Source of the DNA: a virus
IMG/VR virus record: IMGVR_UViG_3300031857_016893
Location: 1 to 26,202 of that record
DNA length: 26,202 nucleotides
Reading direction: 5' to 3' (one strand)
In this document: one piece after another, positions 1 through 7,455 of the stretch
How the letters are laid out: each line of letters begins with the position of its first letter
Numbering within the stretch: position 1 is the first letter of the stretch
Program-made: the position numbers and the translations under genes
Notes under the pieces: generated by a model
The model's input: only the letters and a program-made list of their open reading frames with translations
What the model was told of the DNA's origin: nothing
Databases searched by the model: none

Positions 1-1458
1 ACTCTTAAAATACGAGCGCGTCCATTAGATATTGACCAAGACGCTCTTAACAGTACTTCATTTACAGAATGGGGTAAAGATGACCCATTTGTGTTTGTAT
101 CATTTTTACCAATTTACTTTAATCAAGCACCTAAAGTTGATGAGAGAGTTTTATTAATATATTCAAATCCAAACAACACTAATTTTAATGACCAGTATTG
201 GATGAGTAGTTCCCCATCCAATATATTAAACATTAATAAAGAAACTTATTTACAGACTCTATCTAATAGTAATTTGGGTGATAATATCGCACCTGCAAAA
301 TCTTTGGTGGGTCCTAAATCAAATGTTGTTGGTAATGTTCTCGAGTCAGGTAATCCTAAATTAATTAACGATAAAATTGTAGGGGTATTCCCAACGACAA
401 GTGAAGTTGCTTTAATGGGTAGAGGAAGTGCTGATGTTGTTGTCGGCGAAGAGTCATTATTATTAAGAGCTGGAAAAGTTTTAGATTTTATACCAAACAC
501 TATTCCGGCAAGAAATCCAAATAGAGCATTTATTGATTTATCAAGATATAAAGAAAAAACTGTTAATGTCGGAGACCCATCCACATTTTTTTATGTTCAA
601 GAAGACTCGATACCTGTAAAAAAATATGTTGTTTATGATATTGATAATTTAGAAAGTGAATTTAATTACTCAGGTACAATTAAAATTTATGATTTACAAG
701 ACAGTGTTAAAACATTATCAAATACTTTAAGTGAGGATACTGATTTAACTGATGTATTAGGTAATGCTCCGTTATTTGTTTATAGTTTTGACGCATTACC
801 TAAATTATCAGCCGTCACAATAATTAATACGTTTATTGGTAAATGTTTTAATGATTTAGGTTTAGTTAATATGCCGCCTCAGCCAAATTACCAATTATCG
901 GGACAAAGATTCCCAGGGTTTTTCTGTTATGGACCAAAAATATCTCAGGGGATTCGGAGTACTGACGTAATCATTCAAAGTAATTCTGACTATTTTAGAA
1001 ATAATGTGACTTATTTCACAAAAAAAGGCTCATCTAAAGTTTATTCTCCAAATAATGTGGTCTCAATACCTAAACCAAAAACTGAAAAGGTTCAAAATAA
1101 AGAAACAACCAAAGTTGACGATACCTATGTTACAATTGGAGCGGATACGTTATATTTAATTAGTCATAATTCAATTGTCCCAAGTAGAGGTCCAATTAAT
1201 CTAAATAATAGTATTACGACTTTAACACAGGAGGAATTAGAGATTATTGGAGCAAAGACGGAACCTACTGTCAGAGGTGATGAGTTAATGAAACTAATAG
1301 GTCTTATAGTCGATTTCTTAATTAGTCACGTACACAATCCGAATGAAGAACCTGACTATGGTCCATATGGAGACAAGAAAGTTACCGCAAATACAATACT
1401 TGAAGCGTTAGCAAATGCAAAAGATACAATTCTAAATCAAAATATTCGTATAAATTGA
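1..1458 (+). CDS. Baseplate or tail-spike-like structural protein, 5' end outside window
   Basis: The frame is open from base 1, so the gene starts upstream of the window; the GTG at 91 is only an internal codon. At least 485 residues are visible. Around residues 138-160 lies a GRGSADVVVGEESLLLRAGK segment followed by an RNPNRAFIDLSRY stretch. The C-terminal part (about residues 420-450) reads VRGDELMKLIGLIVDFLISH followed by VHNP. From memory, similar VRG...LL.LI..IV.FL..HVH segments occur in gp5-like or other baseplate proteins of marine T4-like phages, which suggests a contractile-tail baseplate component. No lysozyme motif is visible in the part present. The next gene begins 23 bases downstream on the same strand. 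The structural assignment is moderate; the exact baseplate role is not resolved. Confidence 0.5.
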   Translation, partial: TLKIRARPLDIDQDALNSTSFTEWGKDDPFVFVSFLPIYFNQAPKVDERVLLIYSNPNNTNFNDQYWMSSSPSNILNINKETYLQTLSNSNLGDNIAPAKSLVGPKSNVVGNVLESGNPKLINDKIVGVFPTTSEVALMGRGSADVVVGEESLLLRAGKVLDFIPNTIPARNPNRAFIDLSRYKEKTVNVGDPSTFFYVQEDSIPVKKYVVYDIDNLESEFNYSGTIKIYDLQDSVKTLSNTLSEDTDLTDVLGNAPLFVYSFDALPKLSAVTIINTFIGKCFNDLGLVNMPPQPNYQLSGQRFPGFFCYGPKISQGIRSTDVIIQSNSDYFRNNVTYFTKKGSSKVYSPNNVVSIPKPKTEKVQNKETTKVDDTYVTIGADTLYLISHNSIVPSRGPINLNNSITTLTQEELEIIGAKTEPTVRGDELMKLIGLIVDFLISHVHNPNEEPDYGPYGDKKVTANTILEALANAKDTILNQNIRIN

Positions 1459-1462
1459 TATT

Positions 1463-1481
1463 TATTTATAAACTATAAATA
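1463..1481. promoter_or_regulatory. Perfect 8-bp inverted repeat with T4-late-promoter-like octamers, abutting a start codon
   Basis: The sequence is TATTTATA, a 3-base spacer, then TATAAATA, which is an exact inverted repeat. TATAAATA is the T4 late-promoter -10 consensus. Here its plus-strand copy (1474-1481) touches the ATG at 1482, which is too close for a normal T4-type leader before that gene. It could be a late promoter for an internal start, a small hairpin between two tail genes, or chance in AT-rich DNA. Confidence 0.3.
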
Positions 1482-2969
1482 ATGTCAGTTCACAAATCAT
1501 ATTTTAGTAAGAATAATACAATCGTTTATAACAATTATGTCAATACTGCGAGAAATCCTGTAACACAATTGTATTTCGGACCGACTAATAATTCATTCAC
1601 TAAAACATCATATTCTCGTTTTATATTTGATTTAGATTTAACAGATTTAATTTCAAAATACACATCAGGTGTTATTTCAACTGATTGTAATTCAAATATT
1701 ACTCACACCTTAAGAATGACGAATACATCGTCATTTGATACTGAGTTATTAAATTCATATGACTCTGAAGGAGTTAGAAGAGCAACTTCATTTGATTTAG
1801 TATTATTTAGAATTCCATTATCTGAAGGTAATTATGGAAATATACAAAATTGGGACGAGGGAGTTGGTTATGATTATTACCCAACAAATAAAACATCAAA
1901 TACCCCAATAGGTGTATTAACACCGTCTGAAGAGATAAATAATAAAGCGTTTTCAGAAAGACCATCTAACTGGTATCAATCAACAACACTATCAGAATGG
2001 AGTAATAACGGTATTTACGATAATACAGATAGTGGAACAGTAAATTATTCAGACCTCACAATAATTGACACTCAACATTTTGAATTAGGTAATGAAGATA
2101 TTGAGTTTGATATGACTAATGAAATTAATTCAATTTTAAATAATGGTCTACAAGTCGCAGGATGGGGTGTCGCGTTTTTACCTCAATTAGAATTATTAAC
2201 AGGTTTAACTGAAAATTATGTTGTTGGATTTTTTACAAAATACACTCAAACATTTTATGAACCATATTTAGAAACAACATATAATGATTTAGTTCAAGAT
2301 GACCGTAATACTTTTTATGGTAATACTGTTAATTATCTTTATTTATATTCATATATTAATGGTGTTTTTACCAATTTAGACCAAAACCCAACAGTTAATA
2401 TTATTAACAATACCGGCTCGGCAATATATACTAATTTACCAACTTGTTTAGTGACTGAAGGGGTCTATATGGTTGAGGTCCCCGCAATGACAATCACAAA
2501 TCCTTGTAGTTATCAAGATGTATGGTCAAATTTAATTTATAATAATCAAAATTTACCAAGTATTACAAATAATTTTGTTGGTCTACCATTTGCACAGTCA
2601 TTCTCCATTGGGGTTAAAAGTAAAGACCCATCAATCTATGGATTTGATTATTATGGAATCAAACAAGATGAAAAAATATTAAACACTGACGTTAGAAAAG
2701 TTGGTGTAATGATTAAAAAGGCATATACCTCACAAGAAGTTTTACAAAAAATTGAAGCGTATTATAGAGTATACGTTAGAGAAGGTCAAACAGAAGTTCA
2801 GGTTCAAGATTGGACTATGATTAATAGAACATCAAATGAACATTATTTTATTTTTGACACTCGTGATAAAATACCTAATGAATATTATGTTGATATTAAA
2901 GTTCTTTCTTCAGGGGAAGTTAATACTTATAAAAGAACATTAAAATTCCAAATAGTTAACAAAAAATAA
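1482..2969 (+). CDS. Large virion protein candidate, unrecognised
   Basis: This 495-residue protein has no motif I can assign with certainty. It is rich in Asn, Thr, Ser, Tyr and aromatic residues and short alternating hydrophobic stretches, as expected for a beta-rich virion or appendage protein. The N-terminal part has TSYSRFIFDLDLTDLISKY and later HTLRMTNTSSFD and RATSFDLVLFRIP, a pattern reminiscent of DNRLRE-like beta-sandwich proteins. The C-terminal 100 residues look like a second beta domain. It lies between a baseplate-like gene and two small genes, and its TAA overlaps the next ATG by one base (TAATG), suggesting translational coupling. A tail fibre, adhesin or baseplate decoration role is plausible but unproven. 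Confidence 0.5.
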   Translation: MSVHKSYFSKNNTIVYNNYVNTARNPVTQLYFGPTNNSFTKTSYSRFIFDLDLTDLISKYTSGVISTDCNSNITHTLRMTNTSSFDTELLNSYDSEGVRRATSFDLVLFRIPLSEGNYGNIQNWDEGVGYDYYPTNKTSNTPIGVLTPSEEINNKAFSERPSNWYQSTTLSEWSNNGIYDNTDSGTVNYSDLTIIDTQHFELGNEDIEFDMTNEINSILNNGLQVAGWGVAFLPQLELLTGLTENYVVGFFTKYTQTFYEPYLETTYNDLVQDDRNTFYGNTVNYLYLYSYINGVFTNLDQNPTVNIINNTGSAIYTNLPTCLVTEGVYMVEVPAMTITNPCSYQDVWSNLIYNNQNLPSITNNFVGLPFAQSFSIGVKSKDPSIYGFDYYGIKQDEKILNTDVRKVGVMIKKAYTSQEVLQKIEAYYRVYVREGQTEVQVQDWTMINRTSNEHYFIFDTRDKIPNEYYVDIKVLSSGEVNTYKRTLKFQIVNKK

Positions 2970-3475
2970 TGAAAAAACTTAAACTAACAGAATCACAACT
3001 GAAATATATTGTTAACAATTTGTTGAATGAAGGGATGGGTGAAATTGACCAAATTTTAGATAAAATCAATAAATCAGGGATGTCTTCTTTAACAGATAAA
3101 GAGAAAAAATATTTAGACCATTATTCTATGAACAATGAGTTTTTAGATAATGAGGAATTAACAACAACAAAATCTGTTGCAGACCAAGGAGAAACTTGGG
3201 TATTTGAGGGACAGGAAGGAATACCATCAATGAATTTTAAATACGAATCAACTGAAGAAAATGTTGACGAGATATTACATTCAGGTTATTTAAATGTTAA
3301 TAACGATGAGTATTATGGGGAGATTTATTGTGATACTGAAGGTACTTATTCATTGTGTAATTTTGAAAGTGCTGAAGGTGAAAATGTATTTGAAAGATAT
3401 GAAGGACTTGAACACGAAATTGGTACATTTCTTTCAATAGTATGTAATGACTTAAAAGGTGATTTAAAATCGTAA
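2969..3475 (+). CDS. Small acidic protein with putative capsid-targeting leader
   Basis: This 168-residue protein starts with a short basic amphipathic segment (MKKLKLTESQLKYIVNNLL) followed by NE|G. The T4 prohead protease gp21 cuts after I/L-x-E, so LNE at residues 19-21 is a fitting cleavage site, as in the capsid-targeting leaders of T4 internal proteins. The rest is strongly acidic (many Glu and Asp) with no recognised domain; about residues 70-150 look like a small alpha/beta fold. The start overlaps the stop of the preceding gene (TAATG), and the next gene follows after 4 bases. An internal head protein or co-packaged effector is inferred; function is unknown. Confidence 0.5.
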   Translation: MKKLKLTESQLKYIVNNLLNEGMGEIDQILDKINKSGMSSLTDKEKKYLDHYSMNNEFLDNEELTTTKSVADQGETWVFEGQEGIPSMNFKYESTEENVDEILHSGYLNVNNDEYYGEIYCDTEGTYSLCNFESAEGENVFERYEGLEHEIGTFLSIVCNDLKGDLKS

Positions 3476-3479
3476 TATT

Positions 3480-3983
3480 ATGGACAAATTAATTAAAAAA
3501 ATCTTAAAAGAAGAAACTCAAAGATATATGTTCTTCAGTAATTTAGAACAAATGCATAGACAAATTGGTCTGTTATTAGATTTAGATGAATCTGAGATAG
3601 AGTCAATATTAGATAACGGTCACGATTGGGCTCAAGACCATATTGCTGAAGCTAAAAATAATATGGACCAAGTATTTGATTTCTTAATGAATGAAACAAA
3701 AAGTGGGGATTCTTGGAAATCTGAAGAAGTTATGGAAGACGACAATATCATTGACGACTTAGCGATGACTGAAAAAAATCCTGATGAAGCGTTATCGTTA
3801 TATCAAATGAATGAGGGTCGTAAAAAGGCAGGTACTAAATTATGTGCTAGAGGTAAGGCGGCAGCTAAAGCAAAATTCAAGGTCTACCCCTCAGCTTATG
3901 GAAATGGTTACGGAGTTCAAGTTTGTAAAGGAACAAAACCAGGATTAGACGGTAAGAAAAAATGTTCACCACCTTATTGTTAG
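3480..3983 (+). CDS. Small protein with leader-like N-terminus and basic Cys-containing C-terminal module
   Basis: The 167-residue product begins MDKLIKKILKE|E, a short amphipathic helix ending in an L-x-E site like the other leader-bearing proteins here. The middle (about residues 20-115) is acidic and helical. The C-terminal 55 residues are a distinct Lys/Ala-rich module with GTKLCARGKAAAKAKFKVYP, then YGNGYGVQVCKG and a final KKKCSPPYC. From memory this module recurs in uncharacterised marine phage proteins, often at C-termini. Four cysteines in a small basic module could bind metal or nucleic acid, but I cannot assign a function. It follows the previous stop by 4 bases, so it is probably the last gene of that transcript. 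Confidence 0.5.
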   Translation: MDKLIKKILKEETQRYMFFSNLEQMHRQIGLLLDLDESEIESILDNGHDWAQDHIAEAKNNMDQVFDFLMNETKSGDSWKSEEVMEDDNIIDDLAMTEKNPDEALSLYQMNEGRKKAGTKLCARGKAAAKAKFKVYPSAYGNGYGVQVCKGTKPGLDGKKKCSPPYC

Positions 3984-4007
3984 ATTAAAACTTTTGTTAT
4001 ATATTTG
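3977..4007 (+). promoter_or_regulatory. Bacteroidota-type promoter TTG-N20-TATATTTG
   Basis: TTG at 3977-3979 and TATATTTG at 4000-4007 are separated by 20 bases, matching the Bacteroidota sigma-A consensus TTG-N17-23-TANNTTTG. The -33 element overlaps the end of the preceding gene. The ATG at 4029 is 22 bases downstream of the -7 box, giving a short A-rich leader without a Shine-Dalgarno sequence. Confidence 0.55.
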
Positions 4008-4028
4008 TGGAAATAAATAAACACTACA

Positions 4029-4451
4029 ATGACAATCAAAAGACTTTACGCTAAACTAAAAATTTCATTACGAAACGTTTCTAAAAAATCATTTGTTGAG
4101 CAACAAGAGGCTAAAACAAATGCAAAACAATGTTCATTCATTTGTCGTAAGTTAATTCATAGTCAAAATTCTGATTTGTTAATTGCTCCTATCTCAAGGA
4201 AAAAATACATTAAAAATGAACAGTTAGGTATTTTTATCACAATGGAAGAAGGTGAGATTACAATTACAAACCACACGTACAGTTATTTTATTAAATTAGG
4301 TGATGCCGAATGGATTAAACTTAAAGATTTCTTCAAAAAAGAAATGGAGTTGAGGGCAATGCAAATGGAAAAAGAAATGGAATATCAAATTAAACATTCT
4401 TTGGATACCATTTACACCAAAATCTCAACTGAATTGGTTACTCAAAAATAG
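4029..4451 (+). CDS. Hypothetical protein, probably early-expressed
   Basis: This 140-residue protein is not recognised. The N-terminal 60 residues are basic, the middle has alternating beta-type segments (GIFITMEEGEITITNHTYSY), and the C-terminal 45 residues form a predicted charged helix rich in Glu, Lys and Met. It has its own good host-type promoter just upstream, unlike most structural genes in this window, which suggests early or host-polymerase-driven expression. Its 3' end overlaps the 3' end of the convergent metallopeptidase gene by 14 bases. No catalytic motif is visible. Confidence 0.5.
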   Translation: MTIKRLYAKLKISLRNVSKKSFVEQQEAKTNAKQCSFICRKLIHSQNSDLLIAPISRKKYIKNEQLGIFITMEEGEITITNHTYSYFIKLGDAEWIKLKDFFKKEMELRAMQMEKEMEYQIKHSLDTIYTKISTELVTQK

Positions 4452-4830
4452 TATCCTCTAACTCGGGATGTTTTTTGATATAATGTTTGGTGATTGCCCC
4501 TGACATAGCATTTGCAAAATTTTCAGAGTCACCACCAACATCTCTTCGGTCTTCAAAATTAATATGTTCTTTATCAAAAGCGTGAGCCCATTCGTGAGAT
4601 AGTGTTCGTAAAATATCGGACACTATTCTACCTTTGGATAAAACTTTTATTTTAAATTCATTCTCTTTGTAAGAACCTGTTGTCATTTTACCAATTCTTT
4701 CATCTAAAAAATACAAATGTAATTCTTTAGATAATGGCATTATTTTATTAAGTAATTTAGTAAAATCTTTAATTATTTCAAATTTTTTCTTACTAAATAA
4801 ACCTTTTTTATATTTAAGACAAACTCTCAT
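4438..4830 (-). CDS. Putative zinc metallopeptidase (HExxH)
   Basis: The 130-residue protein contains TLSHEWAHAFD, giving the zincin signature HEWAH at about residues 79-83, with E80 as the expected catalytic base. A downstream Glu in GDSENFANAM (about residue 103) is a reasonable third zinc ligand, as in gluzincins. There is no signal peptide or membrane segment, so it would act in the cytoplasm or inside the virion. The start overlaps the stop of the upstream gene in ATGA form, indicating translational coupling with the 300-residue leader-bearing protein. Substrate is unknown. The small size and single motif make the peptidase fold likely, but activity is inferred. Confidence 0.65.
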   Translation of the reverse strand: MRVCLKYKKGLFSKKKFEIIKDFTKLLNKIMPLSKELHLYFLDERIGKMTTGSYKENEFKIKVLSKGRIVSDILRTLSHEWAHAFDKEHINFEDRRDVGGDSENFANAMSGAITKHYIKKHPELEDTIFE

Positions 4831-5729
4831 TTTAACGATTTAATAATTGTTTTAATCAGAACCGACTCATTTGCCTTCTTTTTAGGTTTATAACTGACCA
4901 TTTTTGGTTTATTACCAGTACCTGTTTTAGAATGTGTTTTTTCAGCTTTTCTTTTTTGTTGACAAGCAGATTTTTTTTGTGAGTCGGACATTTTACCCGC
5001 AACCCCCGCAGCTCTACATTTAGGATATGATTTATCACTTGCCTCAGGTCTACCACAAGGTGGGTGTTTACCATCAACTTTTTTACATATGTTAACCCAA
5101 GGACCTTTAGGTTGTTTACTACCTTTTGGTTTTTTCTTAGTCCCAAACCAAACACCTAAATCTTCTTTTATTGTATGAACGTCGTGTGTTGGGATTTCAT
5201 AACCTGAATCTTTGTGTTTTTCCCACATTCCGACTATTCTTTTAATGTTATTTTTGATATTTTTTTTCTTAGCTTTACTTGTTGTATGATGGTTACTATC
5301 AACGACAAATGGCCCAAGTTCAGATGTTCTCCATTTTTTTAAACCTATTTCAATAGGACCATTATACTCCCCTGAACTAATTGTTGTGTCAGTTGCTTCA
5401 GTAACTTTTTTAGGTTTACCCATTATACCATTTAAAACATTACCGTCTTCATCATTTTGTTCAGGATGTTTTTCATAATACTTAGATATTTTAACTGATT
5501 TTTTTTCTAAAGACTTCGCATTTTTAGTATCAATATTACCGTCTAAAGCATCAACATATAATTCAGCATTATCGTAACCGTTTAATGGGTCAATAAACGG
5601 TTGTGTTGATTTGTTTTTCCATATTCTCATACCTGGTCTAAATGGTATACTATATTGGCCAGCAGAAGAACTAGAGTCCATCTCCTTAATGATTTTTCTT
5701 ATGGATTTTATTAAACTTGATTCTTTCAT
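4827..5729 (-). CDS. Leader-bearing protein with internal duplication and Cys/Lys-rich C-terminal module
   Basis: The 300-residue protein starts MKESSLIKSIRKIIKE|M, an amphipathic leader ending at an I-x-E site suitable for a T4-type prohead protease. Two related segments follow: SSAGQYSIPFRPGMRIWKNK at about residues 22-41 and ISSGEYNGPIEIGLKKWRTS at about residues 117-136, each leading into P-F-(I/V)-x-D. The second is preceded by VTE|A, a second possible cleavage site. The C-terminal third is very basic with a Cys module (GPWVNICKKVDGKHPPCGRP, later YPKCRAAG, MSDSQKKSACQQKRK). The extreme C-terminus (ESVLIKTIIKSLK) echoes the leader. I infer a packaged internal protein, perhaps nucleic-acid binding. 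It is coupled by ATGA overlap to the metallopeptidase. Confidence 0.5.
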   Translation of the reverse strand: MKESSLIKSIRKIIKEMDSSSSAGQYSIPFRPGMRIWKNKSTQPFIDPLNGYDNAELYVDALDGNIDTKNAKSLEKKSVKISKYYEKHPEQNDEDGNVLNGIMGKPKKVTEATDTTISSGEYNGPIEIGLKKWRTSELGPFVVDSNHHTTSKAKKKNIKNNIKRIVGMWEKHKDSGYEIPTHDVHTIKEDLGVWFGTKKKPKGSKQPKGPWVNICKKVDGKHPPCGRPEASDKSYPKCRAAGVAGKMSDSQKKSACQQKRKAEKTHSKTGTGNKPKMVSYKPKKKANESVLIKTIIKSLK

Positions 5730-5764
5730 TAGTTAAACTATACTGTCTAATAAATATCATCAAA

Positions 5765-5965
5765 ATGGATAATTCGTATACAGGTAAAACATTATTTGAT
5801 AACGTCACATACACCAATGAAGACGACTTTATTGTTGCCATTAAAAATATGCCTGACGAAACTAAAAAAGACATCATAAGAAGGATTATTGAATACTCTT
5901 ATAGTAAGAATATTTACACTATACCTGAGTCAGAATTTATTTCTATACTATTAAGATATTTATAG
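5765..5965 (+). CDS. Small hypothetical protein, 66 residues
   Basis: I chose the ATG at 5765. The open frame extends upstream to an alternative TTG at 5717, but that would overlap the divergent gene start at 5729 and adds an uncharacteristic hydrophobic stretch. The product is acidic and helical (KNMPDETKKDIIRRIIEYS) with no recognised domain. It lies 2 bases before the lysozyme-like gene, so the two are probably cotranscribed. The stretch before the start contains AATAAATA, the motif found next to several starts in this window. Confidence 0.45.
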   Translation: MDNSYTGKTLFDNVTYTNEDDFIVAIKNMPDETKKDIIRRIIEYSYSKNIYTIPESEFISILLRYL

Positions 5966-5967
5966 TT

Positions 5968-6660
5968 ATGAAATTAAAAATTACAGAGTCTCAACTAAAA
6001 AAACTAATTGAGCAAGAACAAGAACCCCAACCTGAAGTTGAACCTGAAACTGATGGGTTTATTCAACAAATAATGGATAGGGTTAGAAAAAGAATGGGTA
6101 AATCTTCCGGTTCAAACAGTGATGACGATGATGATGACGATGGTAGTGAAACTACTAGTAATAGTACAGACCAAACTGATTTTAGAGTCACAGGTTCAAC
6201 AAGCACTGACGGTTCCGACCTATTTAACAAATTAAAAAAACAATTTACTAGTACCCCTAACGATTCATTAGTCGCTGCATTAGTAGCCAACGCTTACGGT
6301 GAATCTAATTTTAAATGTGATGCTAAAGGTGATTTTGGTATCAAGAGTAGTAGAGGTAATAAATATAAACCAATTAATGGATACTGTTCATTTGGTCTAT
6401 GGCAATTTAATATTTGTGGTGGTTTAGGTATCAAATTATTAGATGAATATGGCGGGGATATGTCAGTACTTAGTGATTGTGATAGACAAATTACATTTAT
6501 GTCAAATCATATAAAACAAAAATATTCAGGTTATAATGAAAACCACACAATCGGTTGGTGGATTGATTGGATTGTGGATAATGTAGAAAGACCCACAAAC
6601 AAAGATAAAGCAAAAAGAAAAAGACGAGAATGGGCTAGTAAAACTTACGGAACAGTTTAA
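5968..6660 (+). CDS. Phage tail-lysozyme-like muralytic protein with capsid-targeting-type leader
   Basis: The 230-residue protein begins MKLKITESQLKKLIE|QE, nearly the same leader as the gene at 2969. A Glu/Pro-rich and then Asp-run linker (SDDDDDDDG at about 51-59) follows. From about residue 95 there is a lysozyme-like fold: LVAALVANAYGESNF, with the Glu of GES (E112) as the likely catalytic acid, and CSFGLWQFNICGG (140-152), the usual second signature of phage tail lysozyme and GH23-like domains. Such enzymes cut peptidoglycan. No signal peptide or holin is adjacent, so a virion-borne role during entry is more likely than host lysis. A strong hairpin terminator follows immediately. The enzyme family is fairly sure; head packaging is inference. 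Confidence 0.7.
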   Translation: MKLKITESQLKKLIEQEQEPQPEVEPETDGFIQQIMDRVRKRMGKSSGSNSDDDDDDDGSETTSNSTDQTDFRVTGSTSTDGSDLFNKLKKQFTSTPNDSLVAALVANAYGESNFKCDAKGDFGIKSSRGNKYKPINGYCSFGLWQFNICGGLGIKLLDEYGGDMSVLSDCDRQITFMSNHIKQKYSGYNENHTIGWWIDWIVDNVERPTNKDKAKRKRREWASKTYGTV

Positions 6661-6682
6661 AAGGGACATTGTCCCTTTTTTT
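6661..6682. terminator. Bidirectional hairpin terminator
   Basis: GGGAC (6663-6667), a 3-base loop and GTCCC (6671-6675) are flanked by As on the left and seven Ts on the right. It can end both the lysozyme-like gene (+) and the HNH gene (-), whose stop codon overlaps the T run. The outer flanking A/T bases extend the stem. Confidence 0.75.
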
Positions 6683-7361
6683 ATTCCATTTTATTTGATT
6701 TACGAATATTCTCATCACCCCATAAAGGCTGGAGATTATTTAATGACCAACATTCCATAAATAATTCATCACCAATTTCTTGGATATTAAACGATGAAAT
6801 AGGACGTATGTGGTCAACATGCCATCTACCGTAATTATCCCACGACATTTCACCGGTAAATTGTCCTTCTAAATGAGTAATTAACTCATCAGGAGTGTAT
6901 TTTAAAATTTCAAAATAATGTCCGTTCTTATCCACATTATTTTCTTTCAACACCTGATATACCGCAGTCCTGAAATTTGAAATTAACTTATAAAGGGGGT
7001 CGTTATCCTTACGAGTTTTTTCGTAATTACGTTTATTTTCTCTATGTTTATCTATATTTTTTTCTCTCCATTCTTTATGATATTCATTAAGACGTTCTCT
7101 GTTATCTTTTTGCCAATCAGAAAAATATTGTAATCGTTTTTCTCTATTTTTAAGGTAATGTCGTTTATCTGATTCAGATTTTCCACCTTTAAATTTTCTA
7201 CCTGAAGGACCAATATTACAATTATTTTCTTTTAATGTTTGTAACACAACTTGTTTGTTAATATTTAATTTTTCAGATATTGATGGGGAACCTAACATCT
7301 CATCATTATATAATCTTAAAATTTCATCCACAACTGATTTTTCTAATATTATTTTTTTCAT
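6681..7361 (-). CDS. HNH endonuclease, probably a free-standing homing endonuclease
   Basis: The 226-residue protein carries an HNH core near the C-terminus: GRWHVDHIRPISSF (about 178-191) with the HVDH metal and catalytic residues, followed by CWSLNNLQPLWGDENIRKSN, whose Asn and His-type positions fit the WHVDHI...NLQPLW..N subgroup common in phages. The N-terminus (about 8-45) looks like a helix-turn-helix (SISEKLNINKQVVLQTLKEN), and the middle is a long basic helical region that probably contacts DNA. It sits between the capsid gene and a convergent gene, bracketed by two terminators with the same stem core, a typical location for a mobile homing endonuclease. A possible promoter lies at 7396-7403. 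Confidence 0.85.
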   Translation of the reverse strand: MKKIILEKSVVDEILRLYNDEMLGSPSISEKLNINKQVVLQTLKENNCNIGPSGRKFKGGKSESDKRHYLKNREKRLQYFSDWQKDNRERLNEYHKEWREKNIDKHRENKRNYEKTRKDNDPLYKLISNFRTAVYQVLKENNVDKNGHYFEILKYTPDELITHLEGQFTGEMSWDNYGRWHVDHIRPISSFNIQEIGDELFMECWSLNNLQPLWGDENIRKSNKME

Positions 7362-7395
7362 ATATTATATATATAACCATAAACTTGATTGTTTA

Positions 7396-7403
7396 CAAAT
7401 ATA
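7396..7403 (-). promoter_or_regulatory. Candidate -7 box TATATTTG for the HNH gene
   Basis: The minus strand reads TATATTTG, an exact TANNTTTG match 35 bases upstream of the HNH start. The nearest upstream TTG lies inside the neighbouring terminator, 16 bases away, slightly short of the usual spacing. Read on the plus strand, the same bases overlap a TATAAATA octamer (7400-7407). Confidence 0.4.
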
Positions 7404-7408
7404 AATAA

Positions 7409-7435
7409 AAAAAGGGACAATTTCTTGTCCCTTTT
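7409..7435 (-). terminator. Hairpin terminator after the capsid gene
   Basis: GGGACAA (7414-7420), loop TTTC and TTGTCCC (7425-7431) form a perfect 7-bp stem, with an A run on the left that gives a U tract for minus-strand transcripts and a T run on the right. It lies 20 bases beyond the stop of the major capsid gene. The stem core GGGACA matches the terminator at 6661-6682. Confidence 0.8.
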
Positions 7436-7455
7436 TAGTTATACTTAAGATAAGA

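Noticed and set aside
91-1458. GTG at 91 as the start of the first gene
   Set aside because: The reading frame is open to base 1 with coding-like sequence, so the gene is truncated by the window edge.
5717-5764. TTG at 5717 as the start of the 66-residue gene
   Set aside because: It overlaps the divergent gene start and adds a stretch with different composition; the ATG at 5765 is better placed.
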